A stretch of 64,000 nucleotides of DNA from Bacteroidota bacterium (GCA_018267575.1 JAFDYF010000079.1:1-64000), one strand, 5' to 3'; counted from the stretch's first letter, positions 51,783-61,790 are shown. Made by a program: numbers and translations. Notes: generated by a model from the letters alone, not told the origin.

Positions 51783-54700
51783 TTATCCAAGCTCTTTTTG
51801 CTTTTGGGGGTGATAAGAGGATGGCAGTACACCAAACTCCGCTTTGAAATATTTGGAAAAATACTTGGGATTATTAAACCCAACTTCATAAGCGATCTCT
51901 GCAATCGTTAGATTCGTTTTTTCCAAAAGTTGGGCAGCCCTTTTTAGCCGTATCGACCTGATGAACTCAACAGGGGTCTTGCCCGTATAGAGCAGTATTT
52001 TTTTGTATAGAGCCACCCGGCTGATAAAAAGTTCCCGGCTCATTTCCTCCACCGAAAACCGATCATTTGAAATATTTTTTTCCACCAATTCCAGCGCTTT
52101 GTTCATGAATTTCAGTTCTGGCGACTCCAACTTTATTTCAGAAGGGCTTGCCTGCACCTGTTTTTGGAATGTTTTTCTTGCCTTCTCCTGTTGCGAAAGC
52201 AGGTTTTTGATCTTGGCCAATAAAATTTCAAAACTAAATGGCTTGGACATATAATCATTAGCACCGGTTTCCAATCCTTTTAACTGTTGCCCGTCACCAG
52301 TTAAAGCGGTGAGCAGGATCACCGGCACAAAAGAAGTGCGTTTATCGTTCTTGATTTTTTTACAAAGATCAATCCCATCCATATAAGGCATGGTAATATC
52401 ACTCACTACCAGATCGGGATGCGAGGAGAGGGTACGCTGCCAGCCCACTCTTCCATCTGAAGCTTCAATAATATTGAAGTATGCCCGAAGATTATCTTTT
52501 AGGTAAAACCTAAAATCATCGTTATCCTCGACCAAAAGAAGGGTTGGTTTTTTATTACAAGCCCCGTCTTCAGGTATTTGTAATGGCTCAACAAAAACTT
52601 GACCTTGAGCATCACCATTGTCCCAGGCAAGCAATTCGCCCACGCCTTGTTCTAATGGCGCCATATCTGTTTTGCTCATTTCTACAAAAGGTAGTTGAAC
52701 CGTGAACACACTCCCTTTATTTACCTCGCTTTCAACAACGATTGAACCCCCATGCAGTTTTACAAATTCCTTGGAAATAGCCAGCCCTATCCCACTTCCA
52801 AGATTCAACATGGAATCCGGTAATTCATTTTGAAAGAATCTTTCAAAAATCTTTTCCTGCTTGTCGGCCGGGATACCAATGCCGGAGTCTTTAATTTTTA
52901 TCTGTACCATGGTTTCCCCATTCATGGAATCCATGCCAAGCTCTACGCACACACTACCATTTTCTGGAGTAAACTTAAATGCATTTGACAAAAGGTTAAA
53001 GAGTATTCGCTCAATTTTATCATGATCGAATTGGGTAAGAAAAGAAGGTATGGAAGATTTGTAATCAAAATGAATATTTTTATTTTCTGCCAAATCGGTG
53101 AAAGAGTAGGAAATTTCTTTTATAAATTTTGGCAAATCCCCTTCTGTCAAATGCAGCTTGAGTTCTTGCGTTTCCATTTTCCGAAAATCAAGCAATTGGT
53201 TTACCAAGTACAATAGCCTTCGGGCATTTCGGTGTATCAACTGGAATTGTTTTTTTTGCAATGGTTCAATGGCTGTTTTTATAATCTTATCGAGCGGGGA
53301 AAGAATCAATGATAAGGGGGTTCTAAATTCATGGCTCATGTTCGTGAAAAATCGGATCTTGATCATATCCAGTTCATGCAAGCGTTGTGCTTCCCTCCTC
53401 TCGTGCTCGATGGCATAACGCATATGAGCTCTTTGCAACAACAACCTTCTTGCAAAAAGCAAAACTCCAATAGCCAATAATACATAAGCAAAATAAGCAT
53501 AGCCCGTTTTCCAAAATGGCGGCAGTATGCTTATGGCCAAGGTCTTGCTTTCATTACTCCAGGAACCATTATTATCTGAAGTCCTTACTTTAAAAATATA
53601 GTCGCCTGGATCGAGGTTGGTGAAGGTGGCTTTTCTGTTTTTATCATCTGCCGCCAGCCATTGCTTGTCAAAGCCCTCGAGCATGTATTGATATTTTATT
53701 TTTTTCTGCATTGGGAAGCCCAGCGCAGCAAACTCAATGGAAAATACATTTTCATTATACCTTAATGTAATCTTTTTTGAAGTGGTGATGGATTCTGGAA
53801 GAACTACATGACCATTGAGCTTTTGCCCAATGCCCATATCTATATTGAACAATTGAAAACCAGTAAGTGCAATCAGGGGTTTTTGATAGTCATTTTTGAT
53901 ATTTTCTGGCTGAAAAATATTGAACCCATTTGCCCCTCCAAATATCAGTTCCCCCTCTTTGGTTTTGAAAGCCGCTTTCTCATTAAACTCCCTCCCCTGC
54001 AAACCATCTGTTTCGTCATAATTCTCAAATTGACAGGACAGCGCACCATTATTTTTATTTTCCGTAATGCTCAGCTTGGTTAATCCTTTAGGGGAGCCCA
54101 ACCATAGATGCTGGGCATTATCTTCCAATATAGTAACGATGGTATTGTCTGGCAAGCCATCCTTCATACTGAAAACCTGGAATTTTTGGGTTTTTGGATT
54201 GAATGCGTTCAATCCCTCTCTAGTTCCAATCCACACAATGCCTCTGCTATCTTCAAACAAACAAATACAATTATTATAACTGAGACTGTTTGATGGGTTG
54301 TTTTCATCATGTCCATATTGCGTGAATTTCCCGGTCCTTTTATCCAACATATCAAACCCATTATCTGTCGCCATCCAGAGTTTTTCATCTCTTCCATTCA
54401 CCAAGGCGGTAACATAATTTGACGTTACGGAATTGGTATTGCCCGCTTTATAATGGATAAACTTATTATTCTTTCTATCAAATAATTCTAGTCCTGCAGC
54501 AAAAGTGCCAATCCAAAGGCGGCCTTCGGCATCTTCCTTTATGTCCCAAACCCGGTCATCCCCAATAGAATTAGCATCGGATGTATTATGACGGTAATGG
54601 GTAAACGTTTTTCCATCAAAACAATCAAGCCCACCATAATAAGTGCCAATCCATAATTTTTTTTCGTGGTCGATGCATAAGCTCACCACTACATCATTGC

Positions 54701-55961
54701 AAATACTATTGGGGTTTGCTGGATCATGTACATATTTTTTGAATTCCCCCGTTTGGCGATTATAATAAGTGAGCCCGCCTCCATTGGTCCCTACCCATAT
54801 ATTCCCTCTGTCATCTTCCTCAAAACGATTTACATCGCTATAGTTTAGACCAGATGGGTTTAGCAATTGCTTCCTGAACAATGGAAATTTGATAATATCA
54901 TCATGAAAATAACTAATGCCCTTTTTAAAAGTGCCAATCCAAATAACACCATCATAATCCCTATATATAGTGACCAGACTGTTTTGGCTGATTGTTTTAT
55001 CATCATCCTCACGGTTCAACAAATAATATACTGAAAAATCTTTTTTATTAATCAGGTTGATGCCCCCATGATCCGTGGCAATCCATAAACGTCCACTCAA
55101 ATCCTGTACAATCCCATTTACCAAATCATTATTCAATCCTTTATTAGTCCCATCTTTTCGAAAGTGATGTATAGCACCCGTCCGGGTATTGCAATAATAA
55201 ATACCGAAATAGTTATTATCGGCAGGACATACCCACAAATCATTGTCGCTATCTGCAAATAAGCGAAACTTCAAATGCTGCTTTGGAAAATACGAACTCA
55301 CCGTCGTGTTTCGGTAAGTAATTTTATTGCTTTGATTGTCCAATTTATCAATCACCCCATCATTATACACAATCCACCACCCAGCATTTGGGCTCTCGGC
55401 AATGGAACTAACCTGGTTTGAATGAAGACTAGTAGTATCGGACTCCTTATGGGTAAAGTGTGTGGTGCTTTTGGTTGATGGGTTGTATTTATACAATCCT
55501 GATTCCAGATCAGGAAACCAAAAATTTCCTTCTTTATCCAAATGCACAGACGTAATATTATCATCGTCAATGTTAATAGAATGAAGAAAGGCCATGGGGT
55601 GATGATCAAATTTCTCAGTCTTCGGATCATAAATATCAAAGCCTGTCTTAAAAAAAATCCAGAGTTTGTCTTCAGGTCCTTCGCATATTTGAGTTACATC
55701 ATCGTCACCAATTGAACTGGAGTCCTTAGCATCATTCCTGAAGACCTTAAACCGATAACCATCAAAGCGGTTCAAACCGGCCAAAGTGCCAAACCAGAGA
55801 AAGCCCTTACTATCTTTAAAAATATTGTTAACCCCATTATTGGATAGACCGTTCGAAATATCAATTCTGGAAAAGCGGAAAGGGCTAGGCTGAGCCAGCA
55901 GGCAATTGTATAAAACAATCGATAGGAATACAAGTAATCCTTTTCCCTTTTTCATATGCAA
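51783..55961 (-). CDS. Hybrid two-component system sensor/regulator (HTCS)
   Basis: A 1392-residue one-protein signalling system. The order is: signal peptide (about 1-24); two seven-bladed propellers of two-component-regulator repeats (about 25-740, many LWIGT/IWIGT/LWLGS motifs); Y_Y_Y domain (about 750-815); one transmembrane helix (about 830-850); HisKA with FTNMSHEFRTPLSL (phospho-His about 878). Then come the HATPase domain (GIGIPADKQEKIFERFF, GSGIGLAISKEFV), a receiver (LLLVEDNDDF; VVSDITMPYMDG, Asp about 1188; SKPF) and a C-terminal AraC helix-turn-helix (about 1290-1390). The periplasmic propellers bind a breakdown oligosaccharide, and the AraC end activates the locus. Downstream genes define its target as hemicellulose use. 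Confidence 0.95.
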   Translation of the reverse strand: MHMKKGKGLLVFLSIVLYNCLLAQPSPFRFSRIDISNGLSNNGVNNIFKDSKGFLWFGTLAGLNRFDGYRFKVFRNDAKDSSSIGDDDVTQICEGPEDKLWIFFKTGFDIYDPKTEKFDHHPMAFLHSINIDDDNITSVHLDKEGNFWFPDLESGLYKYNPSTKSTTHFTHKESDTTSLHSNQVSSIAESPNAGWWIVYNDGVIDKLDNQSNKITYRNTTVSSYFPKQHLKFRLFADSDNDLWVCPADNNYFGIYYCNTRTGAIHHFRKDGTNKGLNNDLVNGIVQDLSGRLWIATDHGGINLINKKDFSVYYLLNREDDDKTISQNSLVTIYRDYDGVIWIGTFKKGISYFHDDIIKFPLFRKQLLNPSGLNYSDVNRFEEDDRGNIWVGTNGGGLTYYNRQTGEFKKYVHDPANPNSICNDVVVSLCIDHEKKLWIGTYYGGLDCFDGKTFTHYRHNTSDANSIGDDRVWDIKEDAEGRLWIGTFAAGLELFDRKNNKFIHYKAGNTNSVTSNYVTALVNGRDEKLWMATDNGFDMLDKRTGKFTQYGHDENNPSNSLSYNNCICLFEDSRGIVWIGTREGLNAFNPKTQKFQVFSMKDGLPDNTIVTILEDNAQHLWLGSPKGLTKLSITENKNNGALSCQFENYDETDGLQGREFNEKAAFKTKEGELIFGGANGFNIFQPENIKNDYQKPLIALTGFQLFNIDMGIGQKLNGHVVLPESITTSKKITLRYNENVFSIEFAALGFPMQKKIKYQYMLEGFDKQWLAADDKNRKATFTNLDPGDYIFKVRTSDNNGSWSNESKTLAISILPPFWKTGYAYFAYVLLAIGVLLFARRLLLQRAHMRYAIEHERREAQRLHELDMIKIRFFTNMSHEFRTPLSLILSPLDKIIKTAIEPLQKKQFQLIHRNARRLLYLVNQLLDFRKMETQELKLHLTEGDLPKFIKEISYSFTDLAENKNIHFDYKSSIPSFLTQFDHDKIERILFNLLSNAFKFTPENGSVCVELGMDSMNGETMVQIKIKDSGIGIPADKQEKIFERFFQNELPDSMLNLGSGIGLAISKEFVKLHGGSIVVESEVNKGSVFTVQLPFVEMSKTDMAPLEQGVGELLAWDNGDAQGQVFVEPLQIPEDGACNKKPTLLLVEDNDDFRFYLKDNLRAYFNIIEASDGRVGWQRTLSSHPDLVVSDITMPYMDGIDLCKKIKNDKRTSFVPVILLTALTGDGQQLKGLETGANDYMSKPFSFEILLAKIKNLLSQQEKARKTFQKQVQASPSEIKLESPELKFMNKALELVEKNISNDRFSVEEMSRELFISRVALYKKILLYTGKTPVEFIRSIRLKRAAQLLEKTNLTIAEIAYEVGFNNPKYFSKYFKAEFGVLPSSYHPQKQKELG

Positions 55962-56194
55962 TTAGTTCGCGAATATGAAGATAATATATAAAAGCAAACC
56001 ATTTCTCTTTTATCTCAGTGAAAATCGGTATGGCATTATGCGATTAATCATTGTTGCGTAGGAAATACAAATCAATTCCTTGATGGTATACCAGCACGAC
56101 TAATCTTGCAACTATACAAGCTATGCATTTTTTCAAAAAAATGCTATCGCATGGGAAATTGACCACAACCCATTCAACAATTAGCTTTTAAAAA

Positions 56195-56950
56195 TTACAT
56201 CCTAATGAATTGAGCCTTGGTTTTTTTGGAGAGAAGGGATGCTGCCGCCTCATCCAAAAAAACAGTACAGGAAGTATGCTTTTGCAGGATGCTTGCTGGG
56301 ATTTGCTCTGTGATTTCACCCTCGATAAAATCACGGGTTATTGCTGCTTTTTTTTCGCCGCTTACAATCAAAGAAATATTCTTTGATCGCATCAGGCTGC
56401 CCAACCCCAAGGTGATGCCTTTTGAAAGTAAGGTTGGTGATGAAAAATATTTTTGCCCAACCGCTTGTGTGGATGCACTAATGGTTGACACATGTGCTCC
56501 TGCCGAAAACGGGGTACAGGGCTCATTCAGCCCCAAATGCCCATTCAGCCCTATCCCAAGAACCGAGATATCAAGCCCCCCATGATTTTTGATAAACGTT
56601 TCCACTCGTTCACATTCTGCTTGGGCATCTTGTGTTTTGCCATCAAAAAAACAAGTTTGCGCTGCTCTAAGCTGCAAAGGTTTCACTACCGTTCGTTCAA
56701 GCATATGCCTGCAACTGCCCGCGTCAGAACCATTCATACCCAACCATTCATCCAAACCAGCAAAATTCCAATTGCTGATATCCAGTTTTGATTCTTTGAA
56801 TTGTCTGGCCAATTCGTTGTACAAGCCAACCGGTGAATCGCCTGAAGCAATACAACATAATGGATTTGGTGATTCTTGCATATGGGAAATAAAATCCACG
56901 GCAGCCGCTACTGACAATTCAGCATAAGTTGGGTAAATAGCTATTTTCAT
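56195..56950 (-). CDS. Glucosamine/galactosamine-6-phosphate isomerase (NagB/AgaI type)
   Basis: A 251-residue cytosolic NagB-fold protein. ASGDSPVGLYNEL, FAGLDEWLGM and VLGIGLNGHLGLNEP carry the phosphate-binding and catalytic residues. The NGHLGLNEP wording and ISASTQ...GITLGLGSLM fit the galactosamine-6-phosphate isomerase (AgaI) branch better than classical NagB (DGHIAFNEPG) and rule out 6-phosphogluconolactonase. It would deaminate an amino-sugar phosphate to a ketose phosphate plus ammonia. It lies about 230 bp upstream of the HTCS on the same strand, but nothing else in the window handles amino sugars, so its link to the hemicellulose locus is uncertain. Confidence 0.85.
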   Translation of the reverse strand: MKIAIYPTYAELSVAAAVDFISHMQESPNPLCCIASGDSPVGLYNELARQFKESKLDISNWNFAGLDEWLGMNGSDAGSCRHMLERTVVKPLQLRAAQTCFFDGKTQDAQAECERVETFIKNHGGLDISVLGIGLNGHLGLNEPCTPFSAGAHVSTISASTQAVGQKYFSSPTLLSKGITLGLGSLMRSKNISLIVSGEKKAAITRDFIEGEITEQIPASILQKHTSCTVFLDEAAASLLSKKTKAQFIRM

Positions 56951-57013
56951 AAAATGAAGTTAACCTAAATCCATTTCTAAAAAATGGTTGCTACCAAAAT
57001 ATTCACACAAACA

Positions 57014-57040
57014 AATAGCCGTACTCGCTGCACGGCTATT
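57014..57040 (-). terminator. Terminator after the PepSY-like gene
   Basis: AATAGCCGT (57014-57022) pairs perfectly with ACGGCTATT (57032-57040) around a 9-nt loop. On the minus strand it is followed by a T/G-rich tract (TTGTTTGTG), 22 bp after the upstream gene's stop. Confidence 0.7.
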
Positions 57041-57061
57041 ACCATATTGTTTTTTAAACAC

Positions 57062-57511
57062 TCAATCCTTGTTTATCGTTTCTAATAATTGCCAGTCACT
57101 TAGGTTATCACTTTTTAAAATGATTTTCTGATCGGCATTTTCCAATGTGATGCGATACCCAGGTTCATGGTGCATGGCATATTCACAGAGATTGGTAATC
57201 CAATAGCCTTGATAATTGGTTTTTAAATCGGCTTGTAAAAGCAGGGGCAACCTGTCAGATAAAATATTATGCATCACCCCAATAAAATGTGCATCGCTGG
57301 AAAAGAAAGCAAAGAGGTTGGCACCGTCTATTTCGAAGTTCGCTTGATACAGCCCGCCCACTTTATTCCAGGATATATTTTTTGCACCTACAAAATGGCT
57401 GCTGAAATTGTGATTGATAGCCGATGGAACTTCGGTATGACCGTCATTTGCAAAAGAAGTGCTTAGTGTGAAAGCGAATGCTATAAAGAGCATGGTGATT
57501 TTACTTTTCAT
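57062..57511 (-). CDS. Secreted PepSY-like domain protein
   Basis: About 149 residues from the ATG at 57511, which gives a signal peptide ending STSFAN. The upstream ATG at 57574 lies before a TACTTTTG promoter box and is unlikely. The mature part resembles the PepSY-like/BLIP-like fold of Bacteroidota: VPSAINHNFSSHFVGAKNISWNKVGGLYQANFEIDG is typical of the first repeat, where the protein reads as a small beta-sheet packed on a helix. The function is unknown; such proteins are periplasmic. It is monocistronic. Confidence 0.75.
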   Translation of the reverse strand: MKSKITMLFIAFAFTLSTSFANDGHTEVPSAINHNFSSHFVGAKNISWNKVGGLYQANFEIDGANLFAFFSSDAHFIGVMHNILSDRLPLLLQADLKTNYQGYWITNLCEYAMHHEPGYRITLENADQKIILKSDNLSDWQLLETINKD

Positions 57512-57554
57512 TTTTTGTTTTTTATGATGAATAGATTGAATAAAAATGACTGTG

Positions 57555-57562
57555 CAAAAGTA
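57555..57562 (-). promoter_or_regulatory. Candidate -7 element (TACTTTTG) of the PepSY-like gene
   Basis: TACTTTTG on the minus strand matches TAnnTTTG 44 bp before the chosen ATG. Its position argues against the longer ORF start. Confidence 0.5.
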
Positions 57563-57687
57563 TATTCCAACCATTCTTCATTTAGGCAAATGAGACCATC
57601 ACAAAAAACAAAGCGACCAAATAACGGAATTATGACACCAGTTTTTACTTCGTAATAAAAAAACTGCCAACAAGGGGCAGAAATAAA

Positions 57688-57710
57688 AAATCCCGCCAGA
57701 AGCGGGATTT
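57688..57710 (-). terminator. Terminator after the LolA-like gene
   Basis: AAATCCCGC pairs perfectly with GCGGGATTT around a 5-nt loop. On the minus strand it is followed by a T-rich tract (TTTTTATTTC), 18 bp after the stop codon of the upstream gene. Confidence 0.88.
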
Positions 57711-57727
57711 ACTATATCATTCCAAAA

Positions 57728-58453
57728 TTAGTTTTTTGGCATTTCGAATATTTTCGGGTCAACTTCTTTATTCACCACCACCTTTTTTACATTCGCCGTC
57801 ATTTGGAAACCGCCACCCATATCCGTTAGCACGGTATGCGGTATCATAAAACCATTATCTGTTTTTTGATAGTCGGAAAGCGATATGGTGATTTCCATAT
57901 CCTGGCCCTGCATTTGGCCTTTCTTCTCTACTTTGGTGATATAATAGGTAGTTGGGTCAATATAGTAAGTCGCATCGTTACCATCACTTGTGGTAACTTT
58001 CAACTTATACAAACCAGCATCCTTTCCCAACAGTTCTATCTTGGTGCCGTGGGCTGCATAATTATAAAAAGGACCACCTACATACAATTGTTCTTTGCTG
58101 GCCTTATACATTTCCTCCGGCATGGGTTGCGGAGTGCCACCACCCATCATGGGATTGATCATCCATCCTCCATTGTCCGTAATTACCTGAACGATTTTCT
58201 GGCCATTGAATTCTGCATCCATGCGTATGCCCTTCCCATTGAGGATGGTGGTGGCCGTTGGGTTATCATTCCCCATCATTTGCATGGTGCCTTCGGTGTA
58301 CAGGGATTTAATCTGACCGATTTTGTCCTTACCCCCCATTGCTTCCAGGTTTTTGGAAACAATCTCATCCGCCGTTTGGGCATTTGCGGCTAATACCGAA
58401 AAGAAAGCGAGGGATAATAAAATTGATTTCCCCATTTGTTTTGTTGTTTGCAT
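57728..58453 (-). CDS. Outer-membrane lipoprotein-sorting (LolA-like) protein
   Basis: A 241-residue protein with a signal peptide (ending LAANAQ) and an LolA/LppX-like half-barrel. DEIVSKNLEAMGGKDKIGQIKSLYTEGTMQMMG is the usual start of this family in Bacteroidota, and later strands end with KVVVNKEVDPKIFEMPKN. A Met/Gly-rich loop (MINPMMGGGTPQPMPEEM) is unusual. True LolA carries lipoproteins across the periplasm. These longer relatives may bind other lipids or small hydrophobic ligands. It has its own promoter and terminator. Confidence 0.75.
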   Translation of the reverse strand: MQTTKQMGKSILLSLAFFSVLAANAQTADEIVSKNLEAMGGKDKIGQIKSLYTEGTMQMMGNDNPTATTILNGKGIRMDAEFNGQKIVQVITDNGGWMINPMMGGGTPQPMPEEMYKASKEQLYVGGPFYNYAAHGTKIELLGKDAGLYKLKVTTSDGNDATYYIDPTTYYITKVEKKGQMQGQDMEITISLSDYQKTDNGFMIPHTVLTDMGGGFQMTANVKKVVVNKEVDPKIFEMPKN

Positions 58454-58601
58454 GTTCTTGTTTTTATGATATATTGTTTTCTACCCCAGATATTCAACCA
58501 TAAGTATGAAACAGCCTGCTTTTTTATTGAACAAGGGCAGATCAGTGTCAATGGCTGGTTGGTTAAATGGGGAATATGATTGCTTGCCAAGGGCAAGAGC
58601 G

Positions 58602-58609
58602 CAAATCTA
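58602..58609 (-). promoter_or_regulatory. Candidate -7 element (TAGATTTG) of the LolA-like gene
   Basis: TAGATTTG on the minus strand, with GGTTG 16 bp upstream as a possible -33 box. It implies a 5-prime untranslated region of about 140 nt. Confidence 0.5.
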
Positions 58610-58747
58610 ATGCTAAAAAATAATTCAACCCTTGCTTTTAAAACAATTTAACAACAAGCACTCGGCTTGAGCTTGGTGGTTTAGAGAAAGCCAAATGCCA
58701 TTTTAAAAGTACAGGACCACTACAAACCGCTACCTGCTTCCTTTTCT

Positions 58748-58755
58748 TATATTTG
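58748..58755 (+). promoter_or_regulatory. Candidate -7 element (TATATTTG) of the purine nucleoside phosphorylase gene
   Basis: TATATTTGCA is a good match to TAnnTTTG, 60 bp before the ATG. A -33 TTTG is not obvious. Confidence 0.6.
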
Positions 58756-58815
58756 CACCCATCAAAGAAGATTAATTAACCTTGGTAATTATTAAAAGTA
58801 GCAACCATTCCCTGT

Positions 58816-59640
58816 ATGATATTGAGCAGCATTGAACAATTAAAAGAAACAACGAAGTTTATAAAAAGCAAATTTGCGCTTGAACCTAAAGTAGGCATAG
58901 TACTCGGTAGCGGACTTGGCAATCTGGCAAAGGAAATTGAGATTGAAAAAGAGATACACTATAAAGACATCCCCCATTTTCCCATATCAACCGTAGAAGG
59001 ACATCAGGGGAAACTTGTTTTTGGGATCATTGGAGGAAAACGGGTGGTTGCGATGATGGGCCGCTTTCATTATTATGAGGGCTATACTCCTGAACAAGTA
59101 GTGTTCCCAATTAGGTTGATGAAATTTTTGGGGGTAGAAACCTTATTATTATCCAATGCGGCCGGAGCAATGAACAGCAGTTTCAAAGTAGGTGACTTGA
59201 TGATCATCAACGACCATATCAGTCTTTTTACCGTAAACCCGTTGATTGGCAAAAATCATGACGAGTTGGGTGTACGTTTTCCAGACATGAGTGAGCCTTA
59301 TAACAAATCGCTTATTGCCAAAGCAAAAAAATTAGCAGGGCAATTAAATATCCCTTTGAAAGAAGGGGTATATGCGGGGGTAACAGGGCCTACTTTTGAA
59401 ACCCGGGCAGAATACAAACTGCTTCATATTGCTGGTGGCGATGCCGTTGGCATGAGTACCGTTCAAGAAGTGATTGCAGCATCACATATAGGTCTAAGCA
59501 TTTTTGCCATGAGTGTGATTACAGATATAGGTATCCGTGAGGATGAAAACATCATTACACATGAAGAAGTACTGCAAGCCGCGGCCGAAGCTGAACCAAA
59601 GCTTACGGCCATTTTTAAACAGTTGATTGCTGAATTGTAA
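58816..59640 (+). CDS. punA: Purine nucleoside phosphorylase (trimeric PNP type)
   Basis: A 274-residue cytosolic salvage enzyme that splits purine nucleosides with phosphate. Motifs in order: GIVLGSGLGNLA (phosphate loop), VEGHQG (His63), RFHYYEGYT, LSNAAGAMN, GPTFETRAE (Glu199 for the base), GGDAVGMSTVQEVIAASH, and FAMSVITD. The last residue, Asp237, is normally Asn in trimeric enzymes that are specific for 6-oxopurines, so adenosine may also be accepted. Length fits the family. The porin gene begins 35 bp after its stop. Confidence 0.93.
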   Translation: MILSSIEQLKETTKFIKSKFALEPKVGIVLGSGLGNLAKEIEIEKEIHYKDIPHFPISTVEGHQGKLVFGIIGGKRVVAMMGRFHYYEGYTPEQVVFPIRLMKFLGVETLLLSNAAGAMNSSFKVGDLMIINDHISLFTVNPLIGKNHDELGVRFPDMSEPYNKSLIAKAKKLAGQLNIPLKEGVYAGVTGPTFETRAEYKLLHIAGGDAVGMSTVQEVIAASHIGLSIFAMSVITDIGIREDENIITHEEVLQAAAEAEPKLTAIFKQLIAEL

Positions 59641-59674
59641 TATTAACTTACTTATAACCACCATCCACTGGTTA

Positions 59675-61750
59675 ATGACTAATTTACCGGGCAATTTTGT
59701 GATCGTGAATAGAGCCAAGGCTATTTTAATAAGTATGCTGGTATTGTTGTGCCTATCGAGCATATCAACACTAGCACAAGATCCTACCGCCCGTTTTAGG
59801 TCATTCGGTGGCGGCGGTGGCGGCTCAAGGGGAAAAGACACCACTTTACAGCACCGTAGTGGCTTGGAAGATTCCATTACCATCCATTATCGTTTTCTCG
59901 ATTCCAGCAGGCTAAATAAAATGGACAGTTCTATTTATGATTTCACAAAACGGTTCCCTATACCATGGAGTTATGCCTACTTGGGCAATCTCGGGAATGC
60001 GGCCCGCAACCTGATTTTTACGGGCAATATGCAACCGGGATGGGATATGGGTTTGCATGCTTATGATATTTATGCGTTCACCCCTGAAGAAACCCGGTTC
60101 TATACCACCACAAGACCTTATGCAGAGCTGGGGTACATGCTTGGGAGCAAGGCCGAACAAATGATCAGTGTGAGCTTTACCCAAAACATTAAGCGTAACT
60201 GGAACTGGGGGTTTCAATACCGGCTCATCAACTCATTAGGAACTTTTGGCAACCAAAATACCAATCACAACAACTATCGGGTACACTCATGGTACCAATC
60301 GAACAATAAGCGCTATCAATCTTTTTTCGTTTTGGCTGGCAACAAATTGGAATCTTCGGAAAACGGTGGCTTGCGCGACTATCGTAACCTGAACTCCAGC
60401 ACTTTCTCCACGCCTATGTCTGCCCCTACCTGGCTGGGAACCTACAATGCCAACCAAGGCATCAGTTTTCTTTCCCAAAGTTTTTCTACCGCAACAAAGT
60501 ACACCAATCTCAACTTGCTTTTTAGACAGCAGTATGATATTATAGGGAAGAAGGATTCGATTGTTACCGATTCCTCCGTAATTAAACTGTTCTATGCCAA
60601 ATTTCGGGCAGAGCATACCATACAGTACAAAACCTTTAGTTATAATTTTTTTGATGATGCACCCGACTCCGCCTATTACCGATTGCATTATGATGTGTCG
60701 TTCCCTTCCCCTTTTCGCATACTGTCATCGGTACCCTCGGATACCCTCAGTAAAAAAGATTATTGGCAGATGGTGATCAACGATTTTTCACTGTATCAAT
60801 TTCCCGATGCCAAAAACTCCCAGCAGTTTTTCAAAGCCGGGATTACTATGGAAAATATCGGCGGCATTTTTGATAGCAGCAGCCGTTCCTACTACAATTT
60901 TTTTGTGCATGGCGAATACAGGAATAAAACCCGAAACCAAAAATGGGATGTGGAAGCAAATGGCAAGTTTTATATTAGTGGGTTAAACGCAGCCGATTAT
61001 AGTGCCTTTATCAGCCTAAAAAGATTTATCAGTCATAAAGTGGGATTTTTTCAGGCGGGCTTTGAAAATGTGAACCGGACACCCTCTTATGTTTTTAGAC
61101 GGGAAAGCAGTTTTAGCTATTCCATACCCAATAGCCTCAACAAAGAAAATACCACGCATCTTTTTGCTTCGCTTGAACAGCCAAGAATTAACCTGAAACT
61201 TTCCGGCGATTATTATTTGCTGAGCAACTATACCTTTTTTACCAATTATGATCAAGCACAGCAACAATCCACTTTGTTCAATATGCTACAGCTCAGGGTC
61301 GACAAGGTATTCACTCTTCATAAAAATTGGAAATGGCGAGCCTCCTTGGTGTTCCAACAAAAAACAGGTTCCGCCCCCATCAATTTACCGGCTATCCTTA
61401 CACGAAACCAATTTGGCTACGAAGGCAACCTTGGTTTCCGCAATCTTGACCTGGCTTTTGGTGTGGAAGCTCGTTATTATACCGGTTATAAAGCAGACAA
61501 TTTCTCCCCCATTACTGGACAATTTTTTCTGCAAAACGATACAACCATTAACCAACATCTACCCGATATCAGTTTATACTTGCATTTCCGCATCCGGAGC
61601 TTTACCGCTTACGCAAGGGCAGAGAACCTGAATACCGCTCAATTTGGACCTAATGGTTTTGGTTTTACCAAATACAATTTTGTGGCACCCAATTATCCGT
61701 ATATGGGGCTGCAAATCCATGTGGGTATTTTCTGGGGCTTTGTAAACTAG
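59675..61750 (+). CDS. Putative porin, outer-membrane beta-barrel
   Basis: About 691 residues from the ATG at 59675. The longer frame would open with TTG at 59627 inside the preceding gene. The signal peptide is long (ending SISTLAQ). A Gly-rich linker (FGGGGGGSRG) is followed by a long beta-barrel with aromatic-girdle strands through to the C-terminus. The pattern matches the Bacteroidota putative-porin family (Porin_10): YAYLGNLGNAARNLIF, then TRPYAELGYMLGSKAEQMISVSFTQNIK, are characteristic. The transported solute is unknown. It may share a transcript with the purine phosphorylase gene. Confidence 0.88.
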   Translation: MTNLPGNFVIVNRAKAILISMLVLLCLSSISTLAQDPTARFRSFGGGGGGSRGKDTTLQHRSGLEDSITIHYRFLDSSRLNKMDSSIYDFTKRFPIPWSYAYLGNLGNAARNLIFTGNMQPGWDMGLHAYDIYAFTPEETRFYTTTRPYAELGYMLGSKAEQMISVSFTQNIKRNWNWGFQYRLINSLGTFGNQNTNHNNYRVHSWYQSNNKRYQSFFVLAGNKLESSENGGLRDYRNLNSSTFSTPMSAPTWLGTYNANQGISFLSQSFSTATKYTNLNLLFRQQYDIIGKKDSIVTDSSVIKLFYAKFRAEHTIQYKTFSYNFFDDAPDSAYYRLHYDVSFPSPFRILSSVPSDTLSKKDYWQMVINDFSLYQFPDAKNSQQFFKAGITMENIGGIFDSSSRSYYNFFVHGEYRNKTRNQKWDVEANGKFYISGLNAADYSAFISLKRFISHKVGFFQAGFENVNRTPSYVFRRESSFSYSIPNSLNKENTTHLFASLEQPRINLKLSGDYYLLSNYTFFTNYDQAQQQSTLFNMLQLRVDKVFTLHKNWKWRASLVFQQKTGSAPINLPAILTRNQFGYEGNLGFRNLDLAFGVEARYYTGYKADNFSPITGQFFLQNDTTINQHLPDISLYLHFRIRSFTAYARAENLNTAQFGPNGFGFTKYNFVAPNYPYMGLQIHVGIFWGFVN

Positions 61751-61790
61751 TTAGTAGACTTTTCCAAATACCCGCTAGTTACATTCATCG

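Larger units (their letters stand above)
58454..58815. other. Divergent promoter region between LolA-like and purine phosphorylase genes
   Basis: About 360 bp with a minus-strand TAGATTTG box (58602-58609) and a plus-strand TATATTTG box (58748-58755). No coding sequence was seen. Confidence 0.6.

Noticed and set aside
56195..56950. 6-phosphogluconolactonase as identity of the NagB-fold protein
   Set aside because: The catalytic region reads NGHLGLNEP, typical of amino-sugar-phosphate isomerases, not the DGHTASLFP form of lactonases.
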